Shown one piece after another: positions 36,884 through 45,834 of a DNA stretch of 64,000 bases. The stretch is from Alopecurus myosuroides (taxonomy: Eukaryota > Streptophyta > Magnoliopsida > Poales > Poaceae), in assembly GCA_028641055.1 (NCBI GenBank), contig CM054059.1, forward strand, positions 48,369,682 to 48,433,681. Direction: 5' to 3'. The stretch's first letter is position 1; every line of letters starts with the position of its first letter. The notes beneath the pieces were generated by a model that had not been told where the DNA came from, ran no database searches, and worked only from the letters and a program-made list of their open reading frames with translations. Both the position numbers and the translations under genes were made by a program.

Positions 36884-38122
36884 CTACAAAGCTAATTGGT
36901 CGGTGGGAAGACCCTTAGCTGCTTTCCGTTTCTGACCTGCTGCAGACTGCTTGGTTGGCTTGGCTTTGAACAACTCCTTGTCAGCTCCCTCTCTGCCACG
37001 GCCCAGTGACCTCCCAGCACGGCCACGGCCACGTCCTCCATCCCTACCTCCCCCTTTTAGCGGGGAAGATGCTTCATGTTCTCCTGTGTTGGCCTGTGGT
37101 GCGTACACTCCCCTTTCTTTAGCTCGTCCATCATTGGCTGAAACTCCCGACGGTGTTTTAGTTTCTTGGAAAGAAGAGGAGCCACCTGATGATCCCGATT
37201 TTGGTCCCGTCCGTTTGAACATCTCATCCACAGAAAGCCTAGAAGCTGCATACGGGAGAAGGCCATCACCTTCCCATTCAGCTGGACACGGGCATCCCAG
37301 TGTCGTATGGCCAATGTGACCACAAGAAAAGCAATACAGAGGGAGCCTCTCGTACATGATTGAGAAACACTCCGTCTTCTGCAGTTTTGTTGAGAAAAGA
37401 GTGACCACCCGTAACAGGGGTTTCTTAGCATCAATCTCTACTCTCAGTCGCATGTATCCTCCCCAGCAGCGACCCATTGTATCCGCATCAATTTGACGAA
37501 CATGGCCAATTGGCTTGGCAATCTCCATCCCTCTTGTCGAATTCATCAGGCGACTCGGAAGCGGCAATATTCTGGCCAAAATTGCCAAACGATCAAAATC
37601 GACCTGCAGCGGCGATAGATCCGCATCGTAGTCCTTCAGTAACACCGCATGTCGTCCCACCGTCCACGGTGAGCCTTCCATTACCCGATCTCGGTCCGAC
37701 TTCGCAGCGAACTCCGCAATGAAGAGGTTCTCGCTGCCGGGGTGGAAGAACAAACCCTTAGGGTTTCCCCACGCCGGTCGCATCTCCGCCGAAATCGTCT
37801 GGATATGAAGAACGTTCAGGGAGAGAACCTTCCCGAAGAAGGCTTTGTCGGGGTCGATCAGCCCGAGATCGTTCACATCATCCATCACTACCGCTTGAGA
37901 TTCGGTGGCTGTTAGACGTAGCTTCGCCATCATCTGTTCCACGTGTTCGCCGGCGTTAGACGAACCTGCCTTCTCCTTCCCCCGATCCAGGATTTGCGGC
38001 TCCGTTGGGACACCACTCTTTCGTGGATCGGCGAGAGACGCCGCACTCCCCACTGTCTCGGTCCTCCGATCCTCTCCCTCCTGAACTCCCGCTGCGCGTA
38101 CCTCCGACATCCCTAGGGCCAA
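36884..38122 (-). CDS. LINE ORF1 protein: DUF4283 domain and CCHC zinc knuckle
   Basis: An uninterrupted 412-residue frame. Residues about 90-235 match the DUF4283 region of plant LINE ORF1 proteins (VMEGSPWTVGRHAVLLKDY, RCWGGYMRLRVEIDAKKPLL). A zinc knuckle, CFSCGHIGHTTLGC, follows at about 270. The C-terminal part is rich in Arg, Gly and Lys (GRDGGRGRGRAG), suited to RNA binding. Its likely role is to bind LINE RNA. The frame is intact although ORF2 downstream is not, which suggests decay is recent. The start is the first Met of the frame, 178 bases from the 5' end of the element. Confidence 0.8.
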   Translation of the reverse strand: MALGMSEVRAAGVQEGEDRRTETVGSAASLADPRKSGVPTEPQILDRGKEKAGSSNAGEHVEQMMAKLRLTATESQAVVMDDVNDLGLIDPDKAFFGKVLSLNVLHIQTISAEMRPAWGNPKGLFFHPGSENLFIAEFAAKSDRDRVMEGSPWTVGRHAVLLKDYDADLSPLQVDFDRLAILARILPLPSRLMNSTRGMEIAKPIGHVRQIDADTMGRCWGGYMRLRVEIDAKKPLLRVVTLFSTKLQKTECFSIMYERLPLYCFSCGHIGHTTLGCPCPAEWEGDGLLPYAASRLSVDEMFKRTGPKSGSSGGSSSFQETKTPSGVSANDGRAKERGVYAPQANTGEHEASSPLKGGGRDGGRGRGRAGRSLGRGREGADKELFKAKPTKQSAAGQKRKAAKGLPTDQLAL

Positions 38123-38334
38123 GGGTGGGCAGTGTTGCCAGGAACACCGCTAGGTCACCCCGAACCCTAGAAAAACGAATAGGACACACAGAGGACGATG
38201 GGGGGAGATGATGTTGAGAGAATTGGCACAGAGATCTCGAGAACTGCGATCGCGATCGCCGTCTCAATGGATCCAGCACCTAGGTTTCGCGATCGCCAGC
38301 GGATGGTGTTTTTTAGGAGAGCTGACTATGACGC

Positions 38335-38491
38335 TTGACATTTACCGAACATGCTCAAAGCGACTCCGAGAAATCTGGCACATTTTTCATCCGTTGCTTG
38401 AGGGATATACTAGCTTACCAAAGCCCTGTCGCGCTTGGTAAATCCGTGACACGTTTTTTCGACCTGTGCTTGAGAGATATACCATGGCTAG
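38335..38491 (+). repeat. Two tandem units of about 90 bp, the second split by a Mutator-like element
   Basis: A unit with GCTTGAGGGATATAC, then TTACCAAAGCC, GTCGCGCTTGGTAA and TCCGTGACAC is followed by a second version whose right half resumes at 39533 (CCTTTGTCGCGCTTGGTAAG). Removing 38502-39532 restores two adjacent units. Confidence 0.6.
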
Positions 38492-38501
38492 TTTTACCAA
38501 G

Positions 38502-39522
38502 GAAAACGCTGAGGATCAGCCGGGGGATCGCGCGTTCGCGTCCCCCGGACTGGTCGCTTCCACGCACGCTGCTCTGCACCGCTTAGGGCCCACCACCGCT
38601 TTGCCTTATCCCTCGTCAGTTATCCTCCTCCACTAATCTCTCTCCTTTCTTTCCTTCCTAGTAGCACAAGGCACAGAGGCTACACCGCCGGTGAGGTGCG
38701 CCACCGCCGCTCCCGGTGAGGTCGGCGAGGCCGCGCGCCGCCGCTCCCGGTGAGGCTCCCGGTGAGGCCGCGCGCCGCCGCTCCCGGTGATGCCGCGCGC
38801 CGCCGCTCCCGGTGAGGCTCCCGGTGATGCTGTACGTCTTCACGGAGTACGCGGCGGCGATATTCCCCGGAGGGCCTGGGTCTCGCGTCCTGCTGCTGCC
38901 TCTCCACGGCGGGACAGATGGACGGCGAGGCGGCGGACGGCCCATCTCCGCCGCCCCACGGCGTTCCGGAGGTTGGGTGGCCGGCGTGGACCTGAACCAC
39001 GGCGACCTCGCCGGCGCGCTCCCCTCCGAGCTGGGCCTCCTGACTGGCACTGTGGGATTGTACACCGGGGAGCGAATTTTTTTTATACAAATGGTTGCTA
39101 CAATAGGGTTTTTCGTTTGCTTTTTTTGTACAATTTTTTTGCTACTGTAACTCCGGCGAGGTCCGATGTTTTGCTCTAATAGCATAATTTTTTTTGCTAC
39201 AATAAGGTTATTTCTTTGCTTTTTTAGTATAATTTTTTTGCTCTGCTATTCCTCCGGCGAGCAAAAGTCTCCGGCGACGGCTCCGGCGAAATCAACTTTT
39301 AGTATAATTTTTTTATAATTGCTACAGTAACTCCGCGCGAGGTCTCCGGCGAGGTCTGTTCTTTTTGGGGGTGAAACGTTTTTTTTCTACGGGAGCAAAA
39401 GCGGGACTTTTTTTTGCTACGGGAGCAAAAGCGGGATTTTAGGCAAAAAAAGGGACACGTGTCAAGCAGGGGACCCGGGGGATGAAAAATTTCTATCCCC
39501 GGGGGGACGCCTAGTGCTGTCC
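38502..39522. mobile_element. Non-autonomous Mutator-like element (Pack-MULE candidate)
   Basis: A perfect 10-bp target duplication, TTTTACCAAG (38492-38501 and 39523-39532), frames a 1021-bp insert, the duplication length typical of Mutator elements. The ends are imperfect inverted repeats (left GAAAACGCTGAGGATCAGCC, right read in reverse GGACAGCACTAGGCGTCCCC), both with a CCGGGGGAT-type core a few bases further in. There is no transposase. The left half is very GC-rich with repeated CCGCCGCTCCCGGTGA, and the right half has repeated GCTACAGTAACTCCGGCGA and TTTTTTTGCTAC motifs. Confidence 0.75.
38971..39048 (+). pseudogene. Fragment resembling an LRR-extensin (LRX) exon, captured in the MULE
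   Basis: The plus frame reads GWVAGVDLNHGDLAGAL then PSELGLLTG. This strongly resembles the first leucine-rich repeat of plant LRX cell-wall proteins (VAGIDLNHADIAGYLP...ELGLLTDL, recalled family pattern). The match ends at about 39048, where the sequence turns into AT-rich MULE DNA. The upstream 150 bases are open but not recognisably LRX. It is a short exon piece and cannot make a working protein. Confidence 0.55.
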
Positions 39523-39532
39523 TTTTACCAAG

Positions 39533-39706
39533 CCTTTGTCGCGCTTGGTAAGTCCGTGACACAATTTGTTACACACAAATATCTTCGCCAAATTGATAAG
39601 AGTTTTGCTACATATTTTGTTCTATGGCACAACTATGAGTGCGGCTATGTTGAACCTGGGGACACGTGCTACCAGCTATTTTTTTTTTTCTAAATGTTGA
39701 TTTAAA
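39533..39706. other. Flank between MULE and outer CACTA element
   Basis: This is the right half of the second 90-bp unit, then AT-rich sequence up to the CACTA insertion site. No gene is seen. Confidence 0.4.
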
Positions 39707-39709
39707 CCA

Positions 39710-40030
39710 CACTAGTAGAAAACAGGGCATTGAGCCAAGCCCAATGGAACCGGATGTGATACAAACCGGTTCAGAAGGGTCTGTCCCTGGGCCCCACCCA
39801 TGCAGCAAAATGCCCGCAAGGCCTTTAGGACCGGTTTGTAACACAAACCGGTCCTAAAGGACTTGCGGGCCATTTGCTGCAGGGAGGGGGGCCCAGGGGC
39901 AGAACCTTTAGAACCGGGTTGTATCACAAACCGGTTCTACAGGTTTTCTCATTTTTTGCAGCCACTGCGGGTCCCGCTGTCATAACCTTTAGAACCGGTT
40001 TGTAACACAAACCGGTCCTAAATCCCTCCC
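39710..40030 (+). repeat. Left subterminal repeats of the outer CACTA
   Basis: Three to four inverted-repeat units combine CTTTAGGACCGGTTTGT with its complement (about 39827-39860, 39909-39942, 39988-40021). Such arrays bind the transposon-encoded accessory protein in En/Spm elements (family knowledge). Confidence 0.8.
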
Positions 40031-40509
40031 CTAAACCCTACATACCACCCCGAGCTCAGCTCATTTTTTCCAGCTTGAGCTCAACTCCATTTTTGCTCTC
40101 TTCTTCCTCTTGTGAGGTCTAATCCATCCCCATTTTCTCCACCATTTGTCAAGATTGTTGGTACCCATCGGTTCTACGGTTAGCATCAACGTTCCCTCTT
40201 CCGGCATTGCAGGTTTTGCTCGTTTTCTTGCTCATTTCATTTTTGTTGTGCTAGCTAGGTGTTTGATGAAATGCCTAGCTAAGCTAGAATTTGTTATTCA
40301 TTTAGTTATGTATACAAATTGATGCAATTTGAGCTCAAAATTAATTATGATTTGTGCTTTTTTTAGTGTCGCGCGCCTTGTCCCCTTACTCACTACCGTC
40401 AATCGCCCCATCACCGACACAACCTTGGTGAGCCTATTGTTTTTATTTACCAAAACAAATTTTGATTTGTATGATTTACGTATTTACTTGTATATAATTT
40501 TCTAGAGCC

Positions 40510-40981
40510 ATGGTTTTGATATCCGTCCCCGTTGGCCCTCGTCCAGTCTATGATTCGGATGTGGTATATTATCTTTTTTCACTACATATTTTCATTTCCT
40601 GATTATACGACAATTACTTACGCCGACCAACTTGACATAGATATTTTTATATAGGAGGTAGTGGAACCGGAAATGCCAGTCGACCCTATTGTTGAGAAGT
40701 TATACTTAGTTGAACAAGAAAATATTGGCTTGAAAGAAAGATTGAAAAAAACTGAAGAAAGGTTGGAAAAAACTGAAAGAGAGAAGATGACCTTGGAAAA
40801 GGTTCTTGCCGGTGTCATCGATAGTCACAAGAGCGAGATGGACGCAATGCGCCTGAAGATTAGAAAGATTAGGAAATATGCAATTAGTAAAGAGGCTTGG
40901 TATCATTATGTCGTCGGGTCAATTGTTACCTTTGTTGCGATTTTGATCGCATTTGTTGTTGTTTTTAAATGCATTAATTAG
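40510..40981 (+). CDS. Small coiled-coil protein with C-terminal membrane anchor (CACTA cargo)
   Basis: Two exons, 40510-40563 and 40655-40981, join in frame with GT and AG borders (CDS 381 nt, 126 residues). The N-terminus is short (MVLISVPVGPRPVYDSDV). Residues about 30-85 form a charged heptad-like coiled coil (EERLEKTEREKMTLEKVLAG). A basic stretch follows (MRLKIRKIRKYA), and the last 25 residues are hydrophobic (VVGSIVTFVAILIAFVVVF) before KCIN, the layout of a tail-anchored membrane protein. No transposase motif is present. I recall similar C-termini in unnamed grass proteins but know no function. It lies 170 bases before the transposase start and may share its promoter through splicing. 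The membrane call is inference. Confidence 0.6.
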
Positions 40982-41151
40982 AGAGAATTTTTATGGATGG
41001 TTTCAGTGTGTATTTTTCTGAGAACTATATATGTATATATGGTCACTATACGCTAGTTTGGTATTAAGGTGTGATGAAATTTTTGTATTAATTAACTAAT
41101 TTAGTCATGATGATTTAGCATAATGGTTGTTGATAAATTTATATAATGCAG

Positions 41152-44100
41152 ATGAACCGGCAATGGATGTACAGTGATCGACGTCGTCCTGAATTCCTTA
41201 ATGGCATGCATAGTTTTCTCAATGTGGCTGAGAAAAACAGGCAGAATGGATTTATTTTTTGTCCATGTAAAAAATGCCAGAATAAGAGGAATTTCCCTAG
41301 CTCAAGAACCATACACACCCACCTGTTGCAAGAAGGCTTCATGCCCAGTTATTTTTGTTGGACCAAGCACGGAGAAAGAGGGGTTATAATGGAAGACAAT
41401 GAAGAAGAAGAGGATAATGATGAGTATCCTATGTTCGATGAACACGGTGATACTGAAATGGGGGAAGATGAGCCTGAACTTGAGGACATTGTTGATGAGT
41501 CTGATGATGATCTTCGTCAGGTCATTCGTGAAGAACAGATAAACTGCGCAAGTGAAAACGAGAGGTTGAAGTTGGAGCGCATGTTAGAAGACCACAAAAA
41601 ATTGTTGTACCCAACTTGCGAAGATGGCCACAAAAAACTGGGCACCACCCTTGAATTGCTGCAATGGAAGGCAGAGAATGGATTATCTGACAAGGGATTT
41701 GAAAACCTGCTGAAAATAATGAAGAAGATGCTTCCAAGAAATAACGTGCTGCCCTGCAGTACATACGAAGCAAAGAAGGTTGTCTGCCCTCTAGGATTGG
41801 AAGTGCATAAGATACATGCATGCATCAATGACTGCATCCTCTACCGCGGCCAGCACGAGAATTTAAATGCCTGCCCGGTATGCGGTGCATTTCGGTATAA
41901 GATCAGGCGAGATGACCCTGGTGATGTTGAGGGCGACGATCGCCCCAGGAAGAGGGTTCCTGCCAAGGTGATGTGGCATGCTCCTATAATACCACGGTTG
42001 AAACGTTTGTTCCGAAACAAAGAGCATGCCAAGTTGTTGCGATGGCACAAAGAAGACCGTAAGGAAGACGATATGCTGAGACACCCCGCTGATGGGTCGC
42101 AGTGGAGAAACATCGACGATAAGTACGAGGACTTTGCACGTGACGCAAGAAACTTAAGGTTTGGTCTGAGTACAGATGGCCTGAATCCATTTGGGGAGCA
42201 GAGTAGCAGTCATAGCACCTGGCCCGTGACTCTATGTATCTATAACCTTCCTCCTTGGTTATGCATGAAGCGTAAGTTCATTATGATGCCAGTGCTTATC
42301 CCAGGCCCGTCGCAACCCGGCAACAACATTGATGTGTACCTGAGGCCACTGGTTGATGAACTTTTAGAGTTGTGGGCTGACGAAGGTGTACGTGTGTGGG
42401 ACGAGTACAAACAAGAGGAATTTGACCTACGAGGGTTGCTGTTTGTTACCATCAATGATTGGCCCGCTCTTAGTAACATCTCAGGACAGTCAAACAAGGG
42501 ATACAGCACATGCACACACTGTTTAGGCGAGACAGAAAGTATACATATAGGCAAGAATGTGTACCCGGGGCATCGTCGATTTCTTCCAGACAGGCATCCC
42601 GTAAGAAAGAAAGGAAAGCATTTCAAAGGCGAGGCAGATACACGGAGGAAGCCAACCCTCCCTAAAGGTACTGATATATATGACATGGTCAAAGATATAA
42701 AAGTAATCTTTGGAAAGGGTCCTGGCGCACAATCTGTTCCAAATGACGCCGACAACCACGTAGCCATGTGGAAGAAGAAATCTATATTCTGGGAACTACC
42801 CTATTGGAAATTCCTAGAGGTTCGCTCTGCGATCGACGTGATGCACGTGACGAAAAATATTTGCGTGAACCTGCTAAACTTATTGGGCGTGCATGGGAAG
42901 AAGTCAAGAGATACACCAAAAGCACGGCTGCACCACCAACGTATGCACGAACGAGACGACCTGATGAATCCAGAGAATTTCAAAGGTCCTGCCAGCTACG
43001 CTCTTACCAAGGAAGAGAAGGAGATCTTTTTCCAAGTCCTGAGTAGTATCAAGGTCCCGTCTGGCTACTCGTCGAACATAAAAGGAATACTAAACCTGGA
43101 AGAGAAAAAGTTCCAAAACCTTAAGTCTCATGACTGCCACGTGATCATGACCCAGTTACTTCCGATTGCATTGAGGGGGCTTCTACCAGAAAACGTGCGA
43201 GTACCCATTGTGAAGCTATGTGCATTCCTCAACGCAATTTCTCAGAAGGCAATCGATCCAGCAACTCTACCAAGTTTACAGAAGGACGTGGTCCAATGTC
43301 TTGTCAGCTTTGAGTTGGTGTTCCCACCAACCTTTTTCAATATTATGACGCACCTCATAGTTCACCTAGTCCAAGAGATTTCCGTTCTCGGTCCTGTATT
43401 CTTACACAATATGTTCCCCTTTGAGAGGTTCATGGGAGTCTTGAAGAATTATGTTAGAAACCGTGCTAGACCAGAAGGAAGCATGGTCAAGGGCTATGGA
43501 ACAGAGGAGGTCATTGAGTTTTGTGTTGACTTTATTCCTGACCTGAACCCGATCGGGGTTCCTCAGTCGCGCCATGAGGGGAGACTGCGTGGAAAAGGCA
43601 CGCTAGGAAAGAAATCAACAACATGTATGGACGAGCAATCTTTCAGTCAAGCACACTACACAGTTCTAGTTAATTCCAGCTTGGCGGCTCCATATATCCA
43701 GGAACACACGGATATTTTACGCTCGGAATATCCGGAGCAACCTGAAGATTTCATTGCTAAAGAACACGCGAAGACTTTCGGAGGTTGGTTGCAAAGACGT
43801 CTGATTAATGACAACATTGTTGAAGATGAGCTATACTTGTTGGCCAAGCAACCATCTTCGACTGTATTGACCTTTAAAGGGTACGAGATAAATGGTAACA
43901 TATTTTACACGGCAGAACAAGATAAAAAGAGCACCAACCAAAACAGTGGCGTCCGGTTTGATGCAAAAGACGACAACGGGCAAAGGGTCACATACTATGG
44001 TTACATAGAGCAGATATGGGAACTTGACTACGGACCTTCCTTTAAGGTCCCTTTGTTCTGGTGCAAATGGTTCAACCTGTCAGGCGTGAAGGTAGACCCG

Positions 44101-44469
44101 AAGTACGGAATGACAACAGTGGATCAGAAGAATCTTGGGTACGACAATGATCAATTCGTCCTAGCCAATGATGTGGCTCAGGTTTTCTATGTGAAGGACA
44201 TGTCTAGCAGACCGAGAAAAACAAAAGATAAAGAAACGAATACATCAGACGATGAGCCAAGGCGCCACATAGTTCTTTCAGGGAAAAGAAACATCGTGGG
44301 AGTCGAGGACAAGACAGACATGTCAGAAGATTACATTAAATTTGATGAAATTCCTCCCTTCAAAGTCAAAGATGATCCTAGCATTCAGTTAAATGATGAA
44401 GATGTTCCATGGTTACGGCGCAATCAGAAGAAAGGCAAGAAGAAAAATAGAAACGGATCGTCCCTTTAG
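41152..44469 (+). CDS. TNP2-like CACTA transposase (outer element)
   Basis: One uninterrupted frame of about 1105 residues, the usual family length. From the N-terminus: transposase-associated domain at about 1-78 (CPCKKCQN, then HTHLLQEGFMPSYFCWTKHGE), an acidic stretch (85-125), a Cys-containing segment (HACINDCILYRG, CPVCGAFRYK), the Transposase_21 DDE core (FGLSTDGLNPFG and FVTINDWPAL contain candidate catalytic Asp residues), DUF4218 (DCHVIMTQLLPIALRGLLPE, HNMFPFERFMGVLKNYVRNR) and DUF4216 (YYGYIEQIWELDYG, FKVPLFWCKW). It cuts and joins CACTA ends. Translation probably starts at the Met at 41152, directly after an AG acceptor (TAATGCAG), as in the inner element, implying an upstream noncoding exon. 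The stop TAG lies inside the palindrome at 44465-44499. Confidence 0.92.
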   Translation: MNRQWMYSDRRRPEFLNGMHSFLNVAEKNRQNGFIFCPCKKCQNKRNFPSSRTIHTHLLQEGFMPSYFCWTKHGERGVIMEDNEEEEDNDEYPMFDEHGDTEMGEDEPELEDIVDESDDDLRQVIREEQINCASENERLKLERMLEDHKKLLYPTCEDGHKKLGTTLELLQWKAENGLSDKGFENLLKIMKKMLPRNNVLPCSTYEAKKVVCPLGLEVHKIHACINDCILYRGQHENLNACPVCGAFRYKIRRDDPGDVEGDDRPRKRVPAKVMWHAPIIPRLKRLFRNKEHAKLLRWHKEDRKEDDMLRHPADGSQWRNIDDKYEDFARDARNLRFGLSTDGLNPFGEQSSSHSTWPVTLCIYNLPPWLCMKRKFIMMPVLIPGPSQPGNNIDVYLRPLVDELLELWADEGVRVWDEYKQEEFDLRGLLFVTINDWPALSNISGQSNKGYSTCTHCLGETESIHIGKNVYPGHRRFLPDRHPVRKKGKHFKGEADTRRKPTLPKGTDIYDMVKDIKVIFGKGPGAQSVPNDADNHVAMWKKKSIFWELPYWKFLEVRSAIDVMHVTKNICVNLLNLLGVHGKKSRDTPKARLHHQRMHERDDLMNPENFKGPASYALTKEEKEIFFQVLSSIKVPSGYSSNIKGILNLEEKKFQNLKSHDCHVIMTQLLPIALRGLLPENVRVPIVKLCAFLNAISQKAIDPATLPSLQKDVVQCLVSFELVFPPTFFNIMTHLIVHLVQEISVLGPVFLHNMFPFERFMGVLKNYVRNRARPEGSMVKGYGTEEVIEFCVDFIPDLNPIGVPQSRHEGRLRGKGTLGKKSTTCMDEQSFSQAHYTVLVNSSLAAPYIQEHTDILRSEYPEQPEDFIAKEHAKTFGGWLQRRLINDNIVEDELYLLAKQPSSTVLTFKGYEINGNIFYTAEQDKKSTNQNSGVRFDAKDDNGQRVTYYGYIEQIWELDYGPSFKVPLFWCKWFNLSGVKVDPKYGMTTVDQKNLGYDNDQFVLANDVAQVFYVKDMSSRPRKTKDKETNTSDDEPRRHIVLSGKRNIVGVEDKTDMSEDYIKFDEIPPFKVKDDPSIQLNDEDVPWLRRNQKKGKKKNRNGSSL

Positions 44470-44723
44470 TACCGGTTGGGGACACCAACCGGGACTAAAT
44501 GGGTTAGGGTTTCGTTTGGACCAATCAGATAGAATCACACGGATCGTGTGTTTGTTTCAACCGCTTGTGAGTCGTTGGATCCGGGGTGTGTTTCTTTCCA
44601 GCTGTTGTGAGCCGTTCGATCAGGGCTACGGTGTGTTTCTTTCGAGCTGTTGGATGAGATGTTTCTTAACCGTTGGATCAAAACCCTAGCTCAACACTTT
44701 GTGAGCCAGAGGACCCTATATAT
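44329..44723 (+). repeat. Transposase 3' end plus AP2-type promoter, copy 1
   Basis: This segment (last coding bases of the transposase, palindrome, promoter-like stretch ending CCCTATATAT) recurs at 45835-46235 with minor differences. Here it leads into the hairpin array, there into the AP2 gene. Confidence 0.88.
44465..44499. promoter_or_regulatory. 35-bp palindrome TTTAGTACCGGTTGG...CCAACCGGGACTAAA
   Basis: An inverted repeat with a GGGACA centre, of the same family as 45971-46005 and 53063-53097, each about 230-260 bases before a TATA box of an AP2-type promoter. Confidence 0.75.
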
Positions 44724-44744
44724 AGCCCAGCTTCATACACCGTT

Positions 44745-45213
44745 CAGTTCATCTCCCAAATACAAAACATCCGGATTCGCCAGCATACGCCCCGCGGTGC
44801 ATTTGGTATGCATATATGCACTCAGTAGCCACTGCGGGGTTGTATACTGGCGATACCGTTTGTTTTGTTCTACACCCTCCTTTAAGGTTTGATACATCAT
44901 ATACTCAGTTCATCGAGCAAATACAAAACATCCGGATTCGCCATCATACGTCCGGCCGTGCATTTGGTATGCATATATGCACCCAGTAGCCACGGTCGGG
45001 CTGTATGATGGCGATACCGTCTGTTTTGTTCCACACCCCCCTTAAGGTTTGATACATCATATACTCAGTTCATCGAGCAAATACAAAACATCCGGATTCG
45101 CCGTCATACGTCCAGCCGTGCATTTGGTATGCATATATATATGCACCCAGTAGCCACGGTTGGGCTGTATGATGGCGATACCGTTTGTTTTGTTCTACAC
45201 CCCCCTTTGGAAA
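44745..45213 (+). ncRNA. Three tandem 160-bp units, each forming a long hairpin (microRNA-like array)
   Basis: Units start at 44745, 44906 and 45066. Each contains an imperfect stem of about 37 bp: hairpins span 44763-44867, 44924-45028 and 45084-45192, running from CAAAACATCCGGAT to CGATACCGTTTGTTTTG. The loop has TGCATATATGCA and CCAGTAGCCAC. Arms differ between units but stay paired: CCAGCATAC with GTATACTGG in unit 1, CCATCATAC with GTATGATGG in unit 2, and CCCCGC/GCGGGG against CCGGCCGTG/CACGGTCGGG near the loop. A CCCTATATATAG TATA element lies about 25 bases upstream. A fourth, shortened relative is at 52732-52791. Whether it is transcribed and diced is unknown. It could simply be an inverted repeat kept by conversion. 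Confidence 0.55.
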
Positions 45214-45254
45214 CAGAAAGAAGAAGAAAAAGAAATGTGCGCCCCCCTGTACAG

Positions 45255-45372
45255 GCCTTTAGGACCGGTTGCCGTTAACAACCGGTGCTAAAGACCCTTT
45301 CGCACCGGTTGCCGTTAACAACCGGTGCTAAAGAACCTTTAGCACCGGTTGTTAACCGCAACCGGTACCAAG
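45255..45372. repeat. Internal cluster of CACTA subterminal-type palindromes
   Basis: Three units of the type CTTTAGGACCGGTTGCC...AACAACCGGTGCTAAAG lie in the middle of the element. They resemble its terminal arrays, so they may be a relic of another CACTA end or a second transposase-binding site. Confidence 0.7.
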
Positions 45373-45701
45373 AAAGGCAAGAGTAAGATTGTGACGACCG
45401 GTTGTCACAGAGGCAGACAGAAGAAGTCACGGTATGGCAGTCACGTATTCAACATCAACCAAGAAAGGCAAGCGTAAGATTGTGATGAAAGGTTGACAGA
45501 GGAAAATACTCGCAATATATGTATGTACTTTTTAAAAGTGAGAAACAAAGTACCAGCGGGCTAGTATACCAATCGCGCTAAATCAATCTACATGTATGGT
45601 ATCTCGCTAAATCAATCTATATATATGTATCCACGATATATATGCTCGATGTATCACTTGCGCTCTCACTTCTCGTTGCCTTACTCATTACCCACCCTAA
45701 C

Positions 45702-45829
45702 TTACCACAGGCGCATAGACTACAATATGCGCCTGGGGTAACATTACCGCAGGCGCATAGACAGAATATGCGCCTGGGCTAAGAGCTATACCACAGGCGC
45801 ATGGTGTGCAATGTGCGCCTGGGGTAATT
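45702..45829. repeat. Three short tandem hairpins built on CAGGCGCAT...ATGCGCCTG
   Basis: Hairpins at about 45702-45741, 45744-45782 and 45788-45829 each pair TACCACAGGCGCAT with ATGCGCCTGGGGTA. They are separate in sequence from the other palindrome families nearby. Confidence 0.7.
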
Positions 45830-45834
45830 GATCA

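Larger units (their letters stand above)
31431..38299 (-). mobile_element. L1-type LINE, nearly full length, with target duplication
   Basis: The sequence CGGATGGTG plus a T run occurs on both sides (31417-31434 and 38300-38314), a target duplication of about 15 bp. The 3' end on the minus strand runs into poly(A) at 31434-31426, preceded by AATAAAG. A short 5' leader (38299-38123) precedes ORF1 (38122-36884) and ORF2 (36713 to about 31459). The element looks full length, but ORF2 carries stops, frameshifts and an internal duplication. Confidence 0.92.

Noticed and set aside
44393..44689. 98-residue frame overlapping the transposase end, repeated at 45899-46201
   Set aside because: Covers the transposase stop, palindrome and promoter; the repeat arises from the duplicated segment, not from protein conservation.
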